NCBI RefSeq assembly: GCF_015751905.1
Contig: NZ_JADOUF010000001.1
Location: 3,968,001 to 4,032,000, forward strand
Origin: Longispora fulva
Lineage (GTDB): Bacteria; Actinomycetota; Actinomycetes; Mycobacteriales; Micromonosporaceae
Direction of reading: 5' to 3'
DNA length: 64,000 bases
Part shown: positions 54,085 to 63,332 of the stretch, one piece after another
Position numbering within the stretch: position 1 is the first letter of the stretch
Layout: each line of letters begins with the position of its first letter
Position numbers and translations under genes: made by a program
The notes under the pieces: generated by a model
Database searches by the model: none
What the model was told of the DNA's origin: nothing
What the model saw: the letters and a program-made list of their open reading frames with translations, nothing else

Positions 54085-55592
54085 CGGTCCTCACCTCGTC
54101 TCATCCGCCGGGACAGCAGGGGCGGTCCGACGATGACGGCGATCAGCAGCACGGCGGCGAGCAGCATCATGGTGTGCCGCAGCCGCCACCCGCCGTCCGC
54201 CTCCAGGGACACCGGGCTCGCCTCCACATCGGACACACCGTCCCCGCCGGAACCGTCGACCGCCCCGCCGGACGCGGTGCCGGCCGCCACCGGGCCGGCC
54301 GTGCCCTGGGTGGTCACCTTCTTCTTCGCGGTGTCCTTGCGCAGGCCGCCGGTACCCGTCGCGCACTGGGTCCTGCCGACCTGGTCGCAGTCGGGCGGCT
54401 GCGGGGCCGTCTCCGCGAGCTTGTTCGGGCTCGTGCTGGAGAACGTCGGGTTGTTGCACGTCTTGATGTCGGTGTCCTCCTGGATCGCGCCCGGCACCTT
54501 GCGCACCTGCTCCAGCCCCGAGCGCACCAGGTTGATCGGCAGCGGCGAGTAGCCGAGGATGTCGGCCTTCTGCTGCCCCTCGCACAGCAGGTACTTGCCG
54601 AACCGCGCGATCGAGTAGCCCTTGTTCTCGTCGAGCCCGCGTTCGATCTTGGTCGGCAGGATCATGTAGGAGTACGAGGACAGCGGATAGCTGCGTTTGT
54701 CCTCGTTGTGGTAGACCCCGTCGAGGTCCTGGGTCAGGTCCGGGCGGATCACGGCCTTGAGCAGCGCCACGGCGACGGCGTCGGCGGTCGGCTCGATGAA
54801 GTAGTTCGACTTGTTGCGGATCTTCGCGACCGGGAACTCGTTCTGCACGGCGTAGGAGTACTCGACGTAGGTGATCGCGCCCTCCGACGAGCTCTGCTTG
54901 ACGAACCCCGCCGCCTCCGCCGAACCGCCCGCGCCGGTACCGATGATGCCCGGCGGGAACTGCGAGGTCAGCCCGCAGTTCTCACTGCGTTTGGCCCGCT
55001 TGCAGAACGCGTGCCACAGGTTCGGGTACTCCTTGCTCATCCACAGCGTGAACTGGGCCGTGGTGCCGGAGCCGTCCGAGCGGTACACCGGGACGATCGG
55101 CCGGGCCGGCAGCTTGAGCTCCGGGTTGTCCTCGGCGATCTGCTTGTCGTCCCAGGAGGTGATCACGCCGGTGAAGATCTTGGCCACGGTCTCGCCGGAC
55201 AACCGCAGGTTGGTCACCCGGTTGTTGCCGATCTTCAGGTTGTACATGAACGACGTGCCACCGGCCACGATCGGCATGTACACGAACGCGCGCGAGGGCG
55301 GCGGATCGGCCACGCCGGTGCCCTCGTCGGTGATGCCGTACGGGATCTCGGACACGCCGAAGTCGGACTGCCCCTCGGCGAAGTACGACCGGCCCTTCGA
55401 CGAGCCGAGCGGGTCGTAGTTGATCGTCCAGTTGTACTGGGCGACCCCGCGCCGCCACTCGTCGATCGCGTTGGCGCTCCAGGTGGAGCCGACCCCGGTC
55501 ACCGGCACGATCACCGGCGCGGCCTGCGCCGGCGCTCCCCCGACCAGGGTGGCCGCCGCCAGCAGCAGAACGACCAGGAACCGTCTAAACAT
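54081..55592 (-). CDS. pstS: Phosphate-binding protein PstS with C-terminal membrane anchor
   Basis: 503 residues. Signal peptide to ~26 (PAQAAP) without lipobox; PstS domain with GVGSTWSANAIDEWRRG, DPLGSSKGRSYFAEGQSDFGVSE split across its strands, FTGVITSWDDKQIAEDNP and the phosphate loop RSDGSGTTAQFT. A ~100-residue Gly/Thr/Ala linker ends in a helix (TMMLLAAVLLIAVIVGPPLL) and RRMRRGEDR. Most PstS proteins are lipoproteins of ~330-370 residues; this one is anchored by a helix instead. ATG 55592 (GTGAGGA upstream) is preferred to GTG 55604. Confidence 0.88.
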   Translation of the reverse strand: MFRRFLVVLLLAAATLVGGAPAQAAPVIVPVTGVGSTWSANAIDEWRRGVAQYNWTINYDPLGSSKGRSYFAEGQSDFGVSEIPYGITDEGTGVADPPPSRAFVYMPIVAGGTSFMYNLKIGNNRVTNLRLSGETVAKIFTGVITSWDDKQIAEDNPELKLPARPIVPVYRSDGSGTTAQFTLWMSKEYPNLWHAFCKRAKRSENCGLTSQFPPGIIGTGAGGSAEAAGFVKQSSSEGAITYVEYSYAVQNEFPVAKIRNKSNYFIEPTADAVAVALLKAVIRPDLTQDLDGVYHNEDKRSYPLSSYSYMILPTKIERGLDENKGYSIARFGKYLLCEGQQKADILGYSPLPINLVRSGLEQVRKVPGAIQEDTDIKTCNNPTFSSTSPNKLAETAPQPPDCDQVGRTQCATGTGGLRKDTAKKKVTTQGTAGPVAAGTASGGAVDGSGGDGVSDVEASPVSLEADGGWRLRHTMMLLAAVLLIAVIVGPPLLSRRMRRGEDR

Positions 55593-56751
55593 GACCATCC
55601 TCACGCTCGATATCCAGGGAACGGCGTCGGCGCTCGTCGAACCGCAACAGGTCGCGGGCCGAGGCCCGGGTCCGTCGGCGGCGCTGCCCCGCCGTGAGGT
55701 GCCCGGCCGGCCGGCCGCCGACGATCCGGGCCACCACGAACAGGATCAGGACCAGCACCAGGAGCACCGCCGCGGTGCCGAAGCCCCGGGTGACCATGTC
55801 CCGCATCGGGGACTTCACCATCGAGAACGTCTGCAGGGGCAGGGAGACCTGCGGGCCGGACAGCGGGTCGTAGTTCACGGCGAAGGACATGCCGGCCGTC
55901 AGCAGGACCGGGGAGGTCTCGCCGATCCCGCGCGCGGTACCCAGGATCACCGAGGTCGCCAGGCCCGAGCGGGCGGTGGGCAGCACGACGTGCCACACGG
56001 TGCGCCACCGCGACGCGCCCAGCGCCAGGGACGCCTCGCGCAGGGTGCCCGGCACGAGCCGCAGCACCACGTCGGAGGCCCGGATGATGATCGGCAGCAT
56101 CATGACGCTCAGCGCCAGGGAGGCCGCGAACCCCGACTTGTTCACGCCCAGGCCGAGGATCACCATGGCGTACACGAACAGGCCGGCGACGATCGAGGGC
56201 AGCGCCGTCATGGCCTCGGTGACGGTCCGCACGATCCGGGTGAACCGGCCCCGGGTCTCGCTGAGGAACAGCGCGCAGCCGATCCCCAGCGGCACCGTGC
56301 CCAGCAGGGCCAGGCTGATCTGCTCGAGGCTGCCGATGACGGCGTGGTAGACGCCGCCCTCGGTCAGCGGGCTCAGCGGGCCGGCCCGGCCCATGTCACT
56401 GGAGTAGAAGTTCAGGTGCCGCAGCGCCGGGAAGCCCCGGTACAGGATGAACCCGATGATGAAGCCGAGCACGAGCAGCAGCAGGAAGCCGATGCTGTGC
56501 ACCACCGCCGAGGCTATCCGGTCCCGGACCGCCGGCCCGCGCTCCTCGAAGGACACCAGCAGCGCGTAGAACAGCAGAAACAGCGTGTACGCGATGACGA
56601 CGAACCCCAGGATGCCGTCGAACGGCGTGAGCTGGGTGTACAGCACCGCCGTCAGGCCGAGCGCCGCCGCGCCGGCTCCGAGGACGGTGTAGCGGTCCGA
56701 CGGCCGGCCGCCGCCGAGCACCCGTCTGCGTTCGGACACCTCAGGCGTCAC
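55585..56751 (-). CDS. pstA: Phosphate ABC transporter permease PstA
   Basis: 388 residues, longer than usual because of an N-terminal extension with two extra helices. The core has six helices with GVYHAVIGSLEQISLALLG, TALPSIVAGLFVY and the EAA loop GTLREASLALGASRWRTVWHVVLP. It forms the phosphate channel with PstC. The GTG start overlaps the pstC end by 11 bases; its end overlaps the pstS start. Confidence 0.93.
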   Translation of the reverse strand: MTPEVSERRRVLGGGRPSDRYTVLGAGAAALGLTAVLYTQLTPFDGILGFVVIAYTLFLLFYALLVSFEERGPAVRDRIASAVVHSIGFLLLLVLGFIIGFILYRGFPALRHLNFYSSDMGRAGPLSPLTEGGVYHAVIGSLEQISLALLGTVPLGIGCALFLSETRGRFTRIVRTVTEAMTALPSIVAGLFVYAMVILGLGVNKSGFAASLALSVMMLPIIIRASDVVLRLVPGTLREASLALGASRWRTVWHVVLPTARSGLATSVILGTARGIGETSPVLLTAGMSFAVNYDPLSGPQVSLPLQTFSMVKSPMRDMVTRGFGTAAVLLVLVLILFVVARIVGGRPAGHLTAGQRRRRTRASARDLLRFDERRRRSLDIEREDGHV

Positions 56752-57736
56752 TGTCGGCTCCCGATCGGCTGCGGGTGATCACCATGGAGGCGAGGAAGTT
56801 GATGATCAGCGTCATCACGAACAGGGTGAGACCGGCCGCCATCAGGGCCGAGGTGCCCAGCGCGCCGGCCTCGCCGTTGCGGAGCGCGATCAGGGCGGAC
56901 ACGGAGTTCGCGCCGCTCTGCAGGATGTGCGGCTGGATCACGAACACCGGCGAGATGATCACGTAGACGGCGATCGTCTCGCCCAGCGCGCGGCCGAGGC
57001 CCAGCATGGTGCCGCCGATGATGCCACCCCGGCCGTACGGCAGCACGACGGTGCGGATCATGCCCCACCGGGTGCCGCCGAGCGCGTAGGCGCCCTCACG
57101 CTCACCGGCCGGGGCCTGGGTGAACACCTCGCGCATGATCGAGCACATGATCGGCGTGATCATCATGGCCACGACGAGGCCGGCGATGAACGCCGAGGAC
57201 TTGTAGACGGTCTCCGTCTCCAACGGGTCCGAGGAGTCCGCCGACGGGATGGCGAACAGCGGGAACCAGCTCAGGTAGGTCGCCATCCACCGGGCCAGCC
57301 CCAGCACCATGGGCTGGAGCATGTGGAAGCCCCACAGCCCGTAGGCGATGCTCGGCACGGCCGCCATCAGGTCCACGAGGCTGACCAGCGTGGGCTTGAG
57401 CCGGCGGGGCGCGTACTCGGAGATGTACAGCGCCGTCCCGACCGCCAACGGAATCGCCACCACGATCGCCACGGAGGCGATCAGCACGGTACCGGTGAGC
57501 ACAGCCGCGATCCCGAAGGTCCCCGAGTCCGGCTCCCAGCTCTCCGTGGTGAAGAAGCTCCAGCCCGCGATCCTCAACGCCGCCACGGCCCGGATGGTCA
57601 GGAACGTGCCCACCAGACCCATCGTGACCAGCACGACCATCCCGGCGAGCCGCAGCGCCCCGCCGAACACCCGGTCCGAGGGCGCCGGGCGCTCGGCGAT
57701 CCCGCGCGGTTCGTCCTTCGTCTCGGCCGTGGTCAC
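56741..57736 (-). CDS. pstC: Phosphate ABC transporter permease PstC
   Basis: 331 residues, six core helices. Family blocks: SYEFFTTESW-like FFTTESWEPDSGTFG, AVPSIAYGLWGF and the EAA loop GEREGAYALGGTRWGMIRTVVLP. It is the second channel subunit. The GTG start overlaps the previous stop (GTGA), tying it to the 139-residue gene. Confidence 0.93.
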   Translation of the reverse strand: MTTAETKDEPRGIAERPAPSDRVFGGALRLAGMVVLVTMGLVGTFLTIRAVAALRIAGWSFFTTESWEPDSGTFGIAAVLTGTVLIASVAIVVAIPLAVGTALYISEYAPRRLKPTLVSLVDLMAAVPSIAYGLWGFHMLQPMVLGLARWMATYLSWFPLFAIPSADSSDPLETETVYKSSAFIAGLVVAMMITPIMCSIMREVFTQAPAGEREGAYALGGTRWGMIRTVVLPYGRGGIIGGTMLGLGRALGETIAVYVIISPVFVIQPHILQSGANSVSALIALRNGEAGALGTSALMAAGLTLFVMTLIINFLASMVITRSRSGADSDA

Positions 57737-58152
57737 CGCGCCAACTTCCGCGCCTCGTCGTCGGCCCGCCACCGGCCGCCCCGGACGCTGCGGGCCCCCT
57801 CGACGACCCGGGCGACCGGGGTCGCGGTGAGGAAACACTCCAGGTTGTACCCGCACTCGCGGATCCGGAGATAGGACCGCGTCGAGCCGGCCACCGGCAC
57901 CCCGTCGAGGTCGATCCGCCACGCCCAGTGGCCGTGCGTGTCGGCCACGGCCGAGTGCGGCCGGATCCGGTCGTACGCCACGCGGAGTTCGGACACGGCG
58001 TCGCTGCACGCGGCGTACGTGTCGAACAACCGCCAACTGCGACCCAGCGGCCGGTTGTTCGGGGAGATCAGCATCCACGCGACCCCGTCGGGTGTGGGCT
58101 CGTCCCCCCGGTCGCCGGGCATGGCCAGGAACACGAAGCGCGACAAGCTCAC
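57733..58152 (-). CDS. Small protein of unknown function leading the pst operon
   Basis: 139 residues, soluble, unrecognised. It has GVAWMLISPNNRPLGRSWRLFDT, AYDRIRPHSAVADTHGHWAWRID and RSYLRIRECGYNLECFLTATPVARV, an alpha/beta look. Because it is the first gene after the PHO-box-like repeat and overlaps pstC, a role in phosphate uptake control is possible. GTG 58152 follows GGGGG; in-frame upstream starts (to 58272) would read through the PHO-box-like repeat and are less likely. Confidence 0.6.
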   Translation of the reverse strand: MSLSRFVFLAMPGDRGDEPTPDGVAWMLISPNNRPLGRSWRLFDTYAACSDAVSELRVAYDRIRPHSAVADTHGHWAWRIDLDGVPVAGSTRSYLRIRECGYNLECFLTATPVARVVEGARSVRGGRWRADDEARKLAR

Positions 58153-58230
58153 CCCACACCCCCATTGCTTCCATCGGTACGGGTTCAGGCTCACCACAGC
58201 CAGTGGCCGCCGTGACCGATCGAGGCACAC

Positions 58231-58252
58231 GCCAGACATGCGGCAGGTGAAC
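58231..58252 (-). promoter_or_regulatory. PHO-box-like repeat A, upstream of the pst operon
   Basis: Adjoining 11-mers on the minus strand: GTTCACCTGCC (58252-58242) then GCATGTCTGGC (58241-58231); a third, weaker unit GTGTGCCTCGA follows (58230-58220). The first matches the Streptomyces PHO-box unit GTTCAYYYRG well. Lies about 80 bases before the first gene. Confidence 0.6.
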
Positions 58253-58408
58253 TCGACCTCGCAAGCGCGCAAAGTTTCCGATGCGGGCTTTGCGGATGTC
58301 CCCTATCCGAGGTGAGCATCCGGGTCGAACGGAACTCGAACTGGTGTACGATTTATGGGTGCGAGCAGCGGGGGAAAAGGTGGACGGCGTGTGGCTCAGA
58401 GCGATCGG

Positions 58409-61400
58409 TCAGCGGAAATCGCGGGAGCGGGGCGCCGCGGAGAGATTCAGGGCGGTGAGTTGATCGGCGGCCACGCCGAGTGCGCCGTCGACGTTCTGCA
58501 ACCGGCCCCGGACCAACAGCGCCGGAGCCGTTCTGGCGATCCTGGCGTAGCGGCGGACCAGGCCCGGCGTGCAGATCACGTTGGCCTGACCGGTCTCGTC
58601 CTCGAGGTTGACGAACACGATCCCCCCGGCGGTCTCCGGAGCCTGGCGGTGGGTCACGATCCCCCCGATCAGGACCCGGCTCCCATCGGGCGCCTTCCCC
58701 AGCTCGCCGACCGGCACCGCGCCGCGGCCCCGCAGCCAGTCCCGGAGGAACTGCACGGGGTGGCTGTCCGGCGAGCTGCCCGTGGCCCACAGGTCCGCCG
58801 CGGCCAGCTCCGCCTCGCTCATCCCGGGCAGGGTCGGCGCGTGCGTGCCCACGACCGTGCCCGGCAACCGGTCCGGGGTGTCGCGGGCCGCGGCACCCGC
58901 CGTCCACAGCGCACGCCGCCGGTCCAGCCCCAGGCCGGCGAAGGCCCCGGCGGTCGCCAGGTTGCCGAGCTGCGCCTCGGTGACCCCGGCCCGCCGAGCC
59001 AGGTCAGTCAGGCCGGCGTAGGGCTGCCCAGCGGCGATCCGGGCCGCCACCTCGGACCCGATCCCCCGGACCTGGTCCAGGCCGAGGCGCACCGCCGGGC
59101 CGCCGACCCCCCAGGTCCCTGGCCGCGCCGACGCCGCCGCCGTCCCCGTCCCGGACAGGCCCGTGACCGCGGCGCTGGCGTTGACGTCCACGCCGAGGAT
59201 CGGCACCCCGTGCCGGCGGGCGTCGCCGATCAGGCTGTTCGTGGAGTAGAAACCCATCGGCTGGGAGCGGATCAGGGCTGCCGTGAACGCCGCCGGGTAG
59301 TAGCGCTTGAGGTACGCGGAGGCGTAGACGATGAAGGCGAACGACAGCGAGTGCGACTCGGGGAAGCCGTAGCCGGCGAACGCCTCCAGCCGGTGGTAGA
59401 GGTCGTCGGCCATCGCGCCGGTGATGCCGTTGTCGGCCAGGCCGGCGTAGAACCGTTCCCGCAGTTCCCGCATCCGCGCGTGGGACCGCTTGGAACCCAT
59501 CGCCTGGCGGAGCTGGTCGGCCTCCGAGGCGGTGAAGTTCGCGCAGTCGACGGCCAGCTGCATCATCTGCTCCTGGAACAGCGGCACGCCGAGGGTCCGG
59601 GCCAGCGCCTTCGCCATCCGCGGGTGCGGGACGGTCGGCTCCTCCAGCTCGTTGGCGCGGCGGATGTAGGGGTGCACGGCCCCGCCCTGGATCGGGCCCG
59701 GCCGGACCAGGGCGATCTGCACCACCAGGTCGTAGAAGCACTTCGGCTTCAGCCGGGGCGCGAGCTGGATCTGTGCCCGGCTCTCCACCTGGAACAGGCC
59801 GATGGAGTCGCCGGCGCGGATCATCGCGTAGATCTCCTGGTCGTCCGGCGGGAGCGCCGCCAGGTCCACCGTCGTGCCGTGGTGGTCGCGCACCAGGTCC
59901 ACCGCGTGGTGCAGCGCGGTGAGCATGCCCAGCCCCAGCAGGTCGAACTTCACCAGCCCCGTCGCCGCGCAGTCGTCCTTGTCCCACTGCAGCACCGTCC
60001 GGTTCTCCATCCGGGCCCATTCGACGGGTACGACCTCGATGACCGGCCGGTCGCAGATCACCATCCCGCCCGAGTGGATCCCCAGGTGGCGGGGCGCGCC
60101 CACCAGCTCGGCGGCGTAGGTGGCCACGTCGGCGGGCAGGTCGTCGGGCGCGGGGCCGCCCCGGTGACCCGGCCCGGCCGTCCACGCGTCGGCCTGGCCG
60201 GGCGAGTAGCCCAGCGCGCGGGCCGCGTCCCGGATCGCCGAGCGGCGGCGGTAGGTGATCACGTTGGCGACCTGCGCGGTGTGGGTCCGGCCGTGCTTGT
60301 GGAAGAGGTACTGGATGACCTCCTCGCGTCGGCCGTTCTCGATGTCGAGGTCGATGTCGGGCGGCCCGACCCGCACGTCGCTGAGGAACCGCTCGAACAG
60401 CAGCCCGTACCGGATCGGGTCGGCCTTCGTGATGCCCAGCGTGAAGCAGACCACGGAGTTGGCCGCCGAGCCCCGGCCCTGCACGAGGATGTCGTTGCGC
60501 TCGCAGAACTGGACGATGTCCCAGACGATGAGGAAGTACCCGGGAAAACGCAGCCGCTCGATCATGTCGAGTTCGTAGTCGAGCTGTTCGCTGGCCTCCT
60601 CGTTGTCGGGGCCGTAGCGGCGGGCCATGCCCTGGAGCGCCTGCACGCGCAGCCAGGAGTCCTCGGTCTCCCCCGGCGGCACCGGGAACGGCGGCAGGTT
60701 CGGGGCGACCAGTTTCAGGTCGAAGGCCAGCTCGGCGGCGATGCCGGCCGTCCGGGTCACCGCGTCCGGCCAGGCCCCGAACCGGGCGCGCATCTCCGCC
60801 GCCGACCGCAGGTGCGCGGTGGGAGCCGGCGGCAGCCACCCGTCCATCTCCTCCAGCGACCGCCGAGCCCGCACCGCGGCGACCAGCTGCGCCAGCCGGT
60901 GGCCCGACGGCCGGGCGTAGTGCACGGCGTTGGTGGCCACCACCCCCAGACCCAGCTCCCCGGCCAGGCCGGCGAGGACGTCGTTGCGGTCGAAGTCGTC
61001 CAGGTGGCCGTGGTCGGTGAGCTCCACCTCGACGTTCTTCTTGCCGAACAGGCGGACCAGCGTCTCCAATTCCTCGCGCGCAGCCTCCGCCCCGCCGGCC
61101 TCCAGCGTCCGGCGGACAGCGCCCTTGCGGCAGCCGGTGAGCACCAGGACGTGGCCGCGCAGGTCGGCGGCCAGTTCGTCCAGGTCGTAGACGGGTCGGC
61201 CCTTCTCGCCGCCCCGGAGCTGGGCCGTGCCGATCGCCGACGACAGCCGGGCGTAGCCCTCGGTGCCCCGGGCCAGCAGGAGCAGGTGGCTGCCGCCCGG
61301 GTCGGGCGCCCCGGCCACCGTCGCCGGCAGGTCCAGGGACAGCTCCGCGCCGAACACCGCCTTCAGGCCGGCGGCGCGGGCGGCCTCGTTGAAGCGGACC

Positions 61401-61777
61401 ACGCCGTACATGCCGTCGTGGTCGGTGAGGGCCAGGGCCGGCAGCCCCAGGCGGACCGCCTCGGCGACCAGGTCCTCCGGGGAGGACGCGCCGTCGAGGA
61501 AGGAGAAGTGGGAGTGGGCGTGCAGCTCGGCGTAGTCGCCGACCGGGGGGCGCTCCGGAGCCGGGGCCTTCGGCGGGCGGGGTTCCTCCGGGCCGGCGGC
61601 CTGCGGGGCGGGGTGCTCCTGGTCGGCGCTCAGTGGGGCGGCCATCAGGTCGCGCAGCTCACCCCAGGTGTGCGGGGCACCGCCACCCCACCGCTGGTCA
61701 CTCAGCCGCCCACCGCCCCGACCCGCCGGCCGGTCGCCGCCCTGGCCGCTTCGCCGCCCGCCGCCCGGGTCAGTCAT
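58409..61777 (-). CDS. dnaE2: Error-prone DNA polymerase III alpha subunit DnaE2
   Basis: 1122 residues. PHP domain from ~75 (YAELHAHSHFSFLDGASSPEDLV), C-family polymerase with the catalytic acid motif PPDIDLDIENGRREEV, VQGRGSAANS and GYGFPESHSLSFAFIVYASAY, then tandem HhH and C-terminal OB domains. It carries out damage-tolerant, mutagenic synthesis with ImuB. Length is normal for DnaE2. The ATG overlaps the ImuB stop by eight bases, so both come from one transcript. Confidence 0.94.
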   Translation of the reverse strand: MTDPGGGRRSGQGGDRPAGRGGGRLSDQRWGGGAPHTWGELRDLMAAPLSADQEHPAPQAAGPEEPRPPKAPAPERPPVGDYAELHAHSHFSFLDGASSPEDLVAEAVRLGLPALALTDHDGMYGVVRFNEAARAAGLKAVFGAELSLDLPATVAGAPDPGGSHLLLLARGTEGYARLSSAIGTAQLRGGEKGRPVYDLDELAADLRGHVLVLTGCRKGAVRRTLEAGGAEAAREELETLVRLFGKKNVEVELTDHGHLDDFDRNDVLAGLAGELGLGVVATNAVHYARPSGHRLAQLVAAVRARRSLEEMDGWLPPAPTAHLRSAAEMRARFGAWPDAVTRTAGIAAELAFDLKLVAPNLPPFPVPPGETEDSWLRVQALQGMARRYGPDNEEASEQLDYELDMIERLRFPGYFLIVWDIVQFCERNDILVQGRGSAANSVVCFTLGITKADPIRYGLLFERFLSDVRVGPPDIDLDIENGRREEVIQYLFHKHGRTHTAQVANVITYRRRSAIRDAARALGYSPGQADAWTAGPGHRGGPAPDDLPADVATYAAELVGAPRHLGIHSGGMVICDRPVIEVVPVEWARMENRTVLQWDKDDCAATGLVKFDLLGLGMLTALHHAVDLVRDHHGTTVDLAALPPDDQEIYAMIRAGDSIGLFQVESRAQIQLAPRLKPKCFYDLVVQIALVRPGPIQGGAVHPYIRRANELEEPTVPHPRMAKALARTLGVPLFQEQMMQLAVDCANFTASEADQLRQAMGSKRSHARMRELRERFYAGLADNGITGAMADDLYHRLEAFAGYGFPESHSLSFAFIVYASAYLKRYYPAAFTAALIRSQPMGFYSTNSLIGDARRHGVPILGVDVNASAAVTGLSGTGTAAASARPGTWGVGGPAVRLGLDQVRGIGSEVAARIAAGQPYAGLTDLARRAGVTEAQLGNLATAGAFAGLGLDRRRALWTAGAAARDTPDRLPGTVVGTHAPTLPGMSEAELAAADLWATGSSPDSHPVQFLRDWLRGRGAVPVGELGKAPDGSRVLIGGIVTHRQAPETAGGIVFVNLEDETGQANVICTPGLVRRYARIARTAPALLVRGRLQNVDGALGVAADQLTALNLSAAPRSRDFR

Positions 61778-63332
61778 AGTCGGCCTCCAGCCGCCAGGCC
61801 CCGGCCGCGCACGAGATCAGTACGGCCCGGTCGGCGGCGAGCAGCAGCTGGAGCCGGGCCTGCCGGCGCGCGGTGGCCGGGTCCCACCACCGGTCGTCGG
61901 CCGGCAGCGGCCCGGCCCAGGCGAGCACCCCGGCCGACGCCCCGCCGTCGAAGACGATCCGGGCCGGTGGGGCGCTGAGCTCGGCCCGGCCGGTGACGGT
62001 CACGGGCCGGCCGGCGTCGTCGAGCAGCCGGACGGCCGGCGGCGAGGGGTACACAGTGGACGGGTACGGGGCCGGCAACGCCCCCGGCCACGGCCGGTCC
62101 GTCGGCCGTTCCGCCCCGCGCTCGTCCCCCCACGGGACCAGCCGGACCCGCTCGCCCGGGTCGCGCCCGCCGTCGAGGACCGGGGCCACCACCGCCTCGG
62201 GGCCGAGCAGGCCCTGCAGCCGCGACGCCGCCCGGTACGCGCGCTCCCGGTCGTCGCCCGTGCCGCCCCACAGGCCGGGTTGCAGCACTCCGGCGGTGAC
62301 GACGCCCTCGGGGACCAGCCGCAGCCGCGCGATCCCGGACGGTTCACCGCCCCGCCGGGCGGTGTGGGTCAGCCAGCCGTCGAGCTGCCAGCGCAGCCGG
62401 TCGGAGACGTCCTGCGACCGCAGCAGCGCGTCGTGCCGCCAGACCCGGCGCAGCTCGACCCCCGTGGCGGTGGTCGCCTCGATGACGAGCCGGGTACAGG
62501 CCAGGCCGTGCCCGCCGAGCAGTTCGGTGAGCCGCTCGGCGAGGGCCCTGGCGGCGAACGCCGCGGCGTCGACCCGGTCCAGCGGGTCGTCGAAGGTCTG
62601 GTCGACCTCCAGGCCGAGGGGCGGGGTCCTGGGCGCGAGCAGCCGTTCGTCGCGCCCGGCGGCCAGCGCGTGCGCGAGGGCCCCGTCCGCGCCGAACCGC
62701 GCGCCCACGTCGCCGGCCGGCAGGGCCGCGAACCCGCCGAGGGTCGTGATGCCCAGCCGGCGGAGCAGGCCGACCAACTCGGGCCGGCCGAGCAGTCCCA
62801 CGTCGAGGGCGGTGAGGAACCGGGCGCTGCCGCCCGGCGGGACGACGGCGCCGGTCAGGGCGGCCAGGGCGGCGGCGTGCACCCCGTCGGCGATCCCGAC
62901 CTGGGCCTCCACGTCGCAGGCGAGGGCCAGCTTGTCGACGATGGTCTCGCCGGCCTTCTCCTCGCCCCCGTACCAGCCGGCAGGTCCCCGGGCCGCCAGC
63001 GCGCACGAGCCGGGCCGCAGCACCTCCACCCCGGCGGCGAGCTCCTCGAGCGCGGCGACCACCGGCTCGAAGGCGACCGCGTCGCGGGCCGGGTCCTGCT
63101 CGAAGACCGCCATGTCCGGGCACAGCGCCTGGGCGTCGCGTTTGCGCTGCCCGGGGCGCACGCCGACCGCGCGGGCCGCCGGACTGGCGTGCGCCACCCG
63201 GTTCAGCCGCAGGACCGCGACCGGGGAGTGCACGTCGGTGTCCGTGGCCCGGCACGCGGCGGTCACCGGCCAGTCCGGGCACCACACCACCATGGCCCGC
63301 ATCGAAGAGGAATTATTCATCTGATGCAACAT
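61770..63332 (-). CDS. imuB: Y-family-like mutagenesis protein ImuB
   Basis: 520 residues. N terminus RAMVVWCPDWPVTAACR, the ImuB form of the Y-family palm that lacks the full acid set, so it acts as a non-catalytic hub linking DnaE2 to the beta clamp. Later GITTLGGFAALPAGDVGARFG is the HhH/thumb region. ATG 63332 has AGGAAC upstream; ATG 63302 begins the conserved part and is an alternative. The usual partner imuA' is not upstream; a divergent recombinase is found there instead. Confidence 0.9.
   Translation of the reverse strand: MLHQMNNSSSMRAMVVWCPDWPVTAACRATDTDVHSPVAVLRLNRVAHASPAARAVGVRPGQRKRDAQALCPDMAVFEQDPARDAVAFEPVVAALEELAAGVEVLRPGSCALAARGPAGWYGGEEKAGETIVDKLALACDVEAQVGIADGVHAAALAALTGAVVPPGGSARFLTALDVGLLGRPELVGLLRRLGITTLGGFAALPAGDVGARFGADGALAHALAAGRDERLLAPRTPPLGLEVDQTFDDPLDRVDAAAFAARALAERLTELLGGHGLACTRLVIEATTATGVELRRVWRHDALLRSQDVSDRLRWQLDGWLTHTARRGGEPSGIARLRLVPEGVVTAGVLQPGLWGGTGDDRERAYRAASRLQGLLGPEAVVAPVLDGGRDPGERVRLVPWGDERGAERPTDRPWPGALPAPYPSTVYPSPPAVRLLDDAGRPVTVTGRAELSAPPARIVFDGGASAGVLAWAGPLPADDRWWDPATARRQARLQLLLAADRAVLISCAAGAWRLEADYD

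Noticed and set aside
58355-61978. 1207-codon plus-strand frame over dnaE2
   Set aside because: Antisense shadow with no recognisable domains, whereas the minus strand has full DnaE2 motifs.
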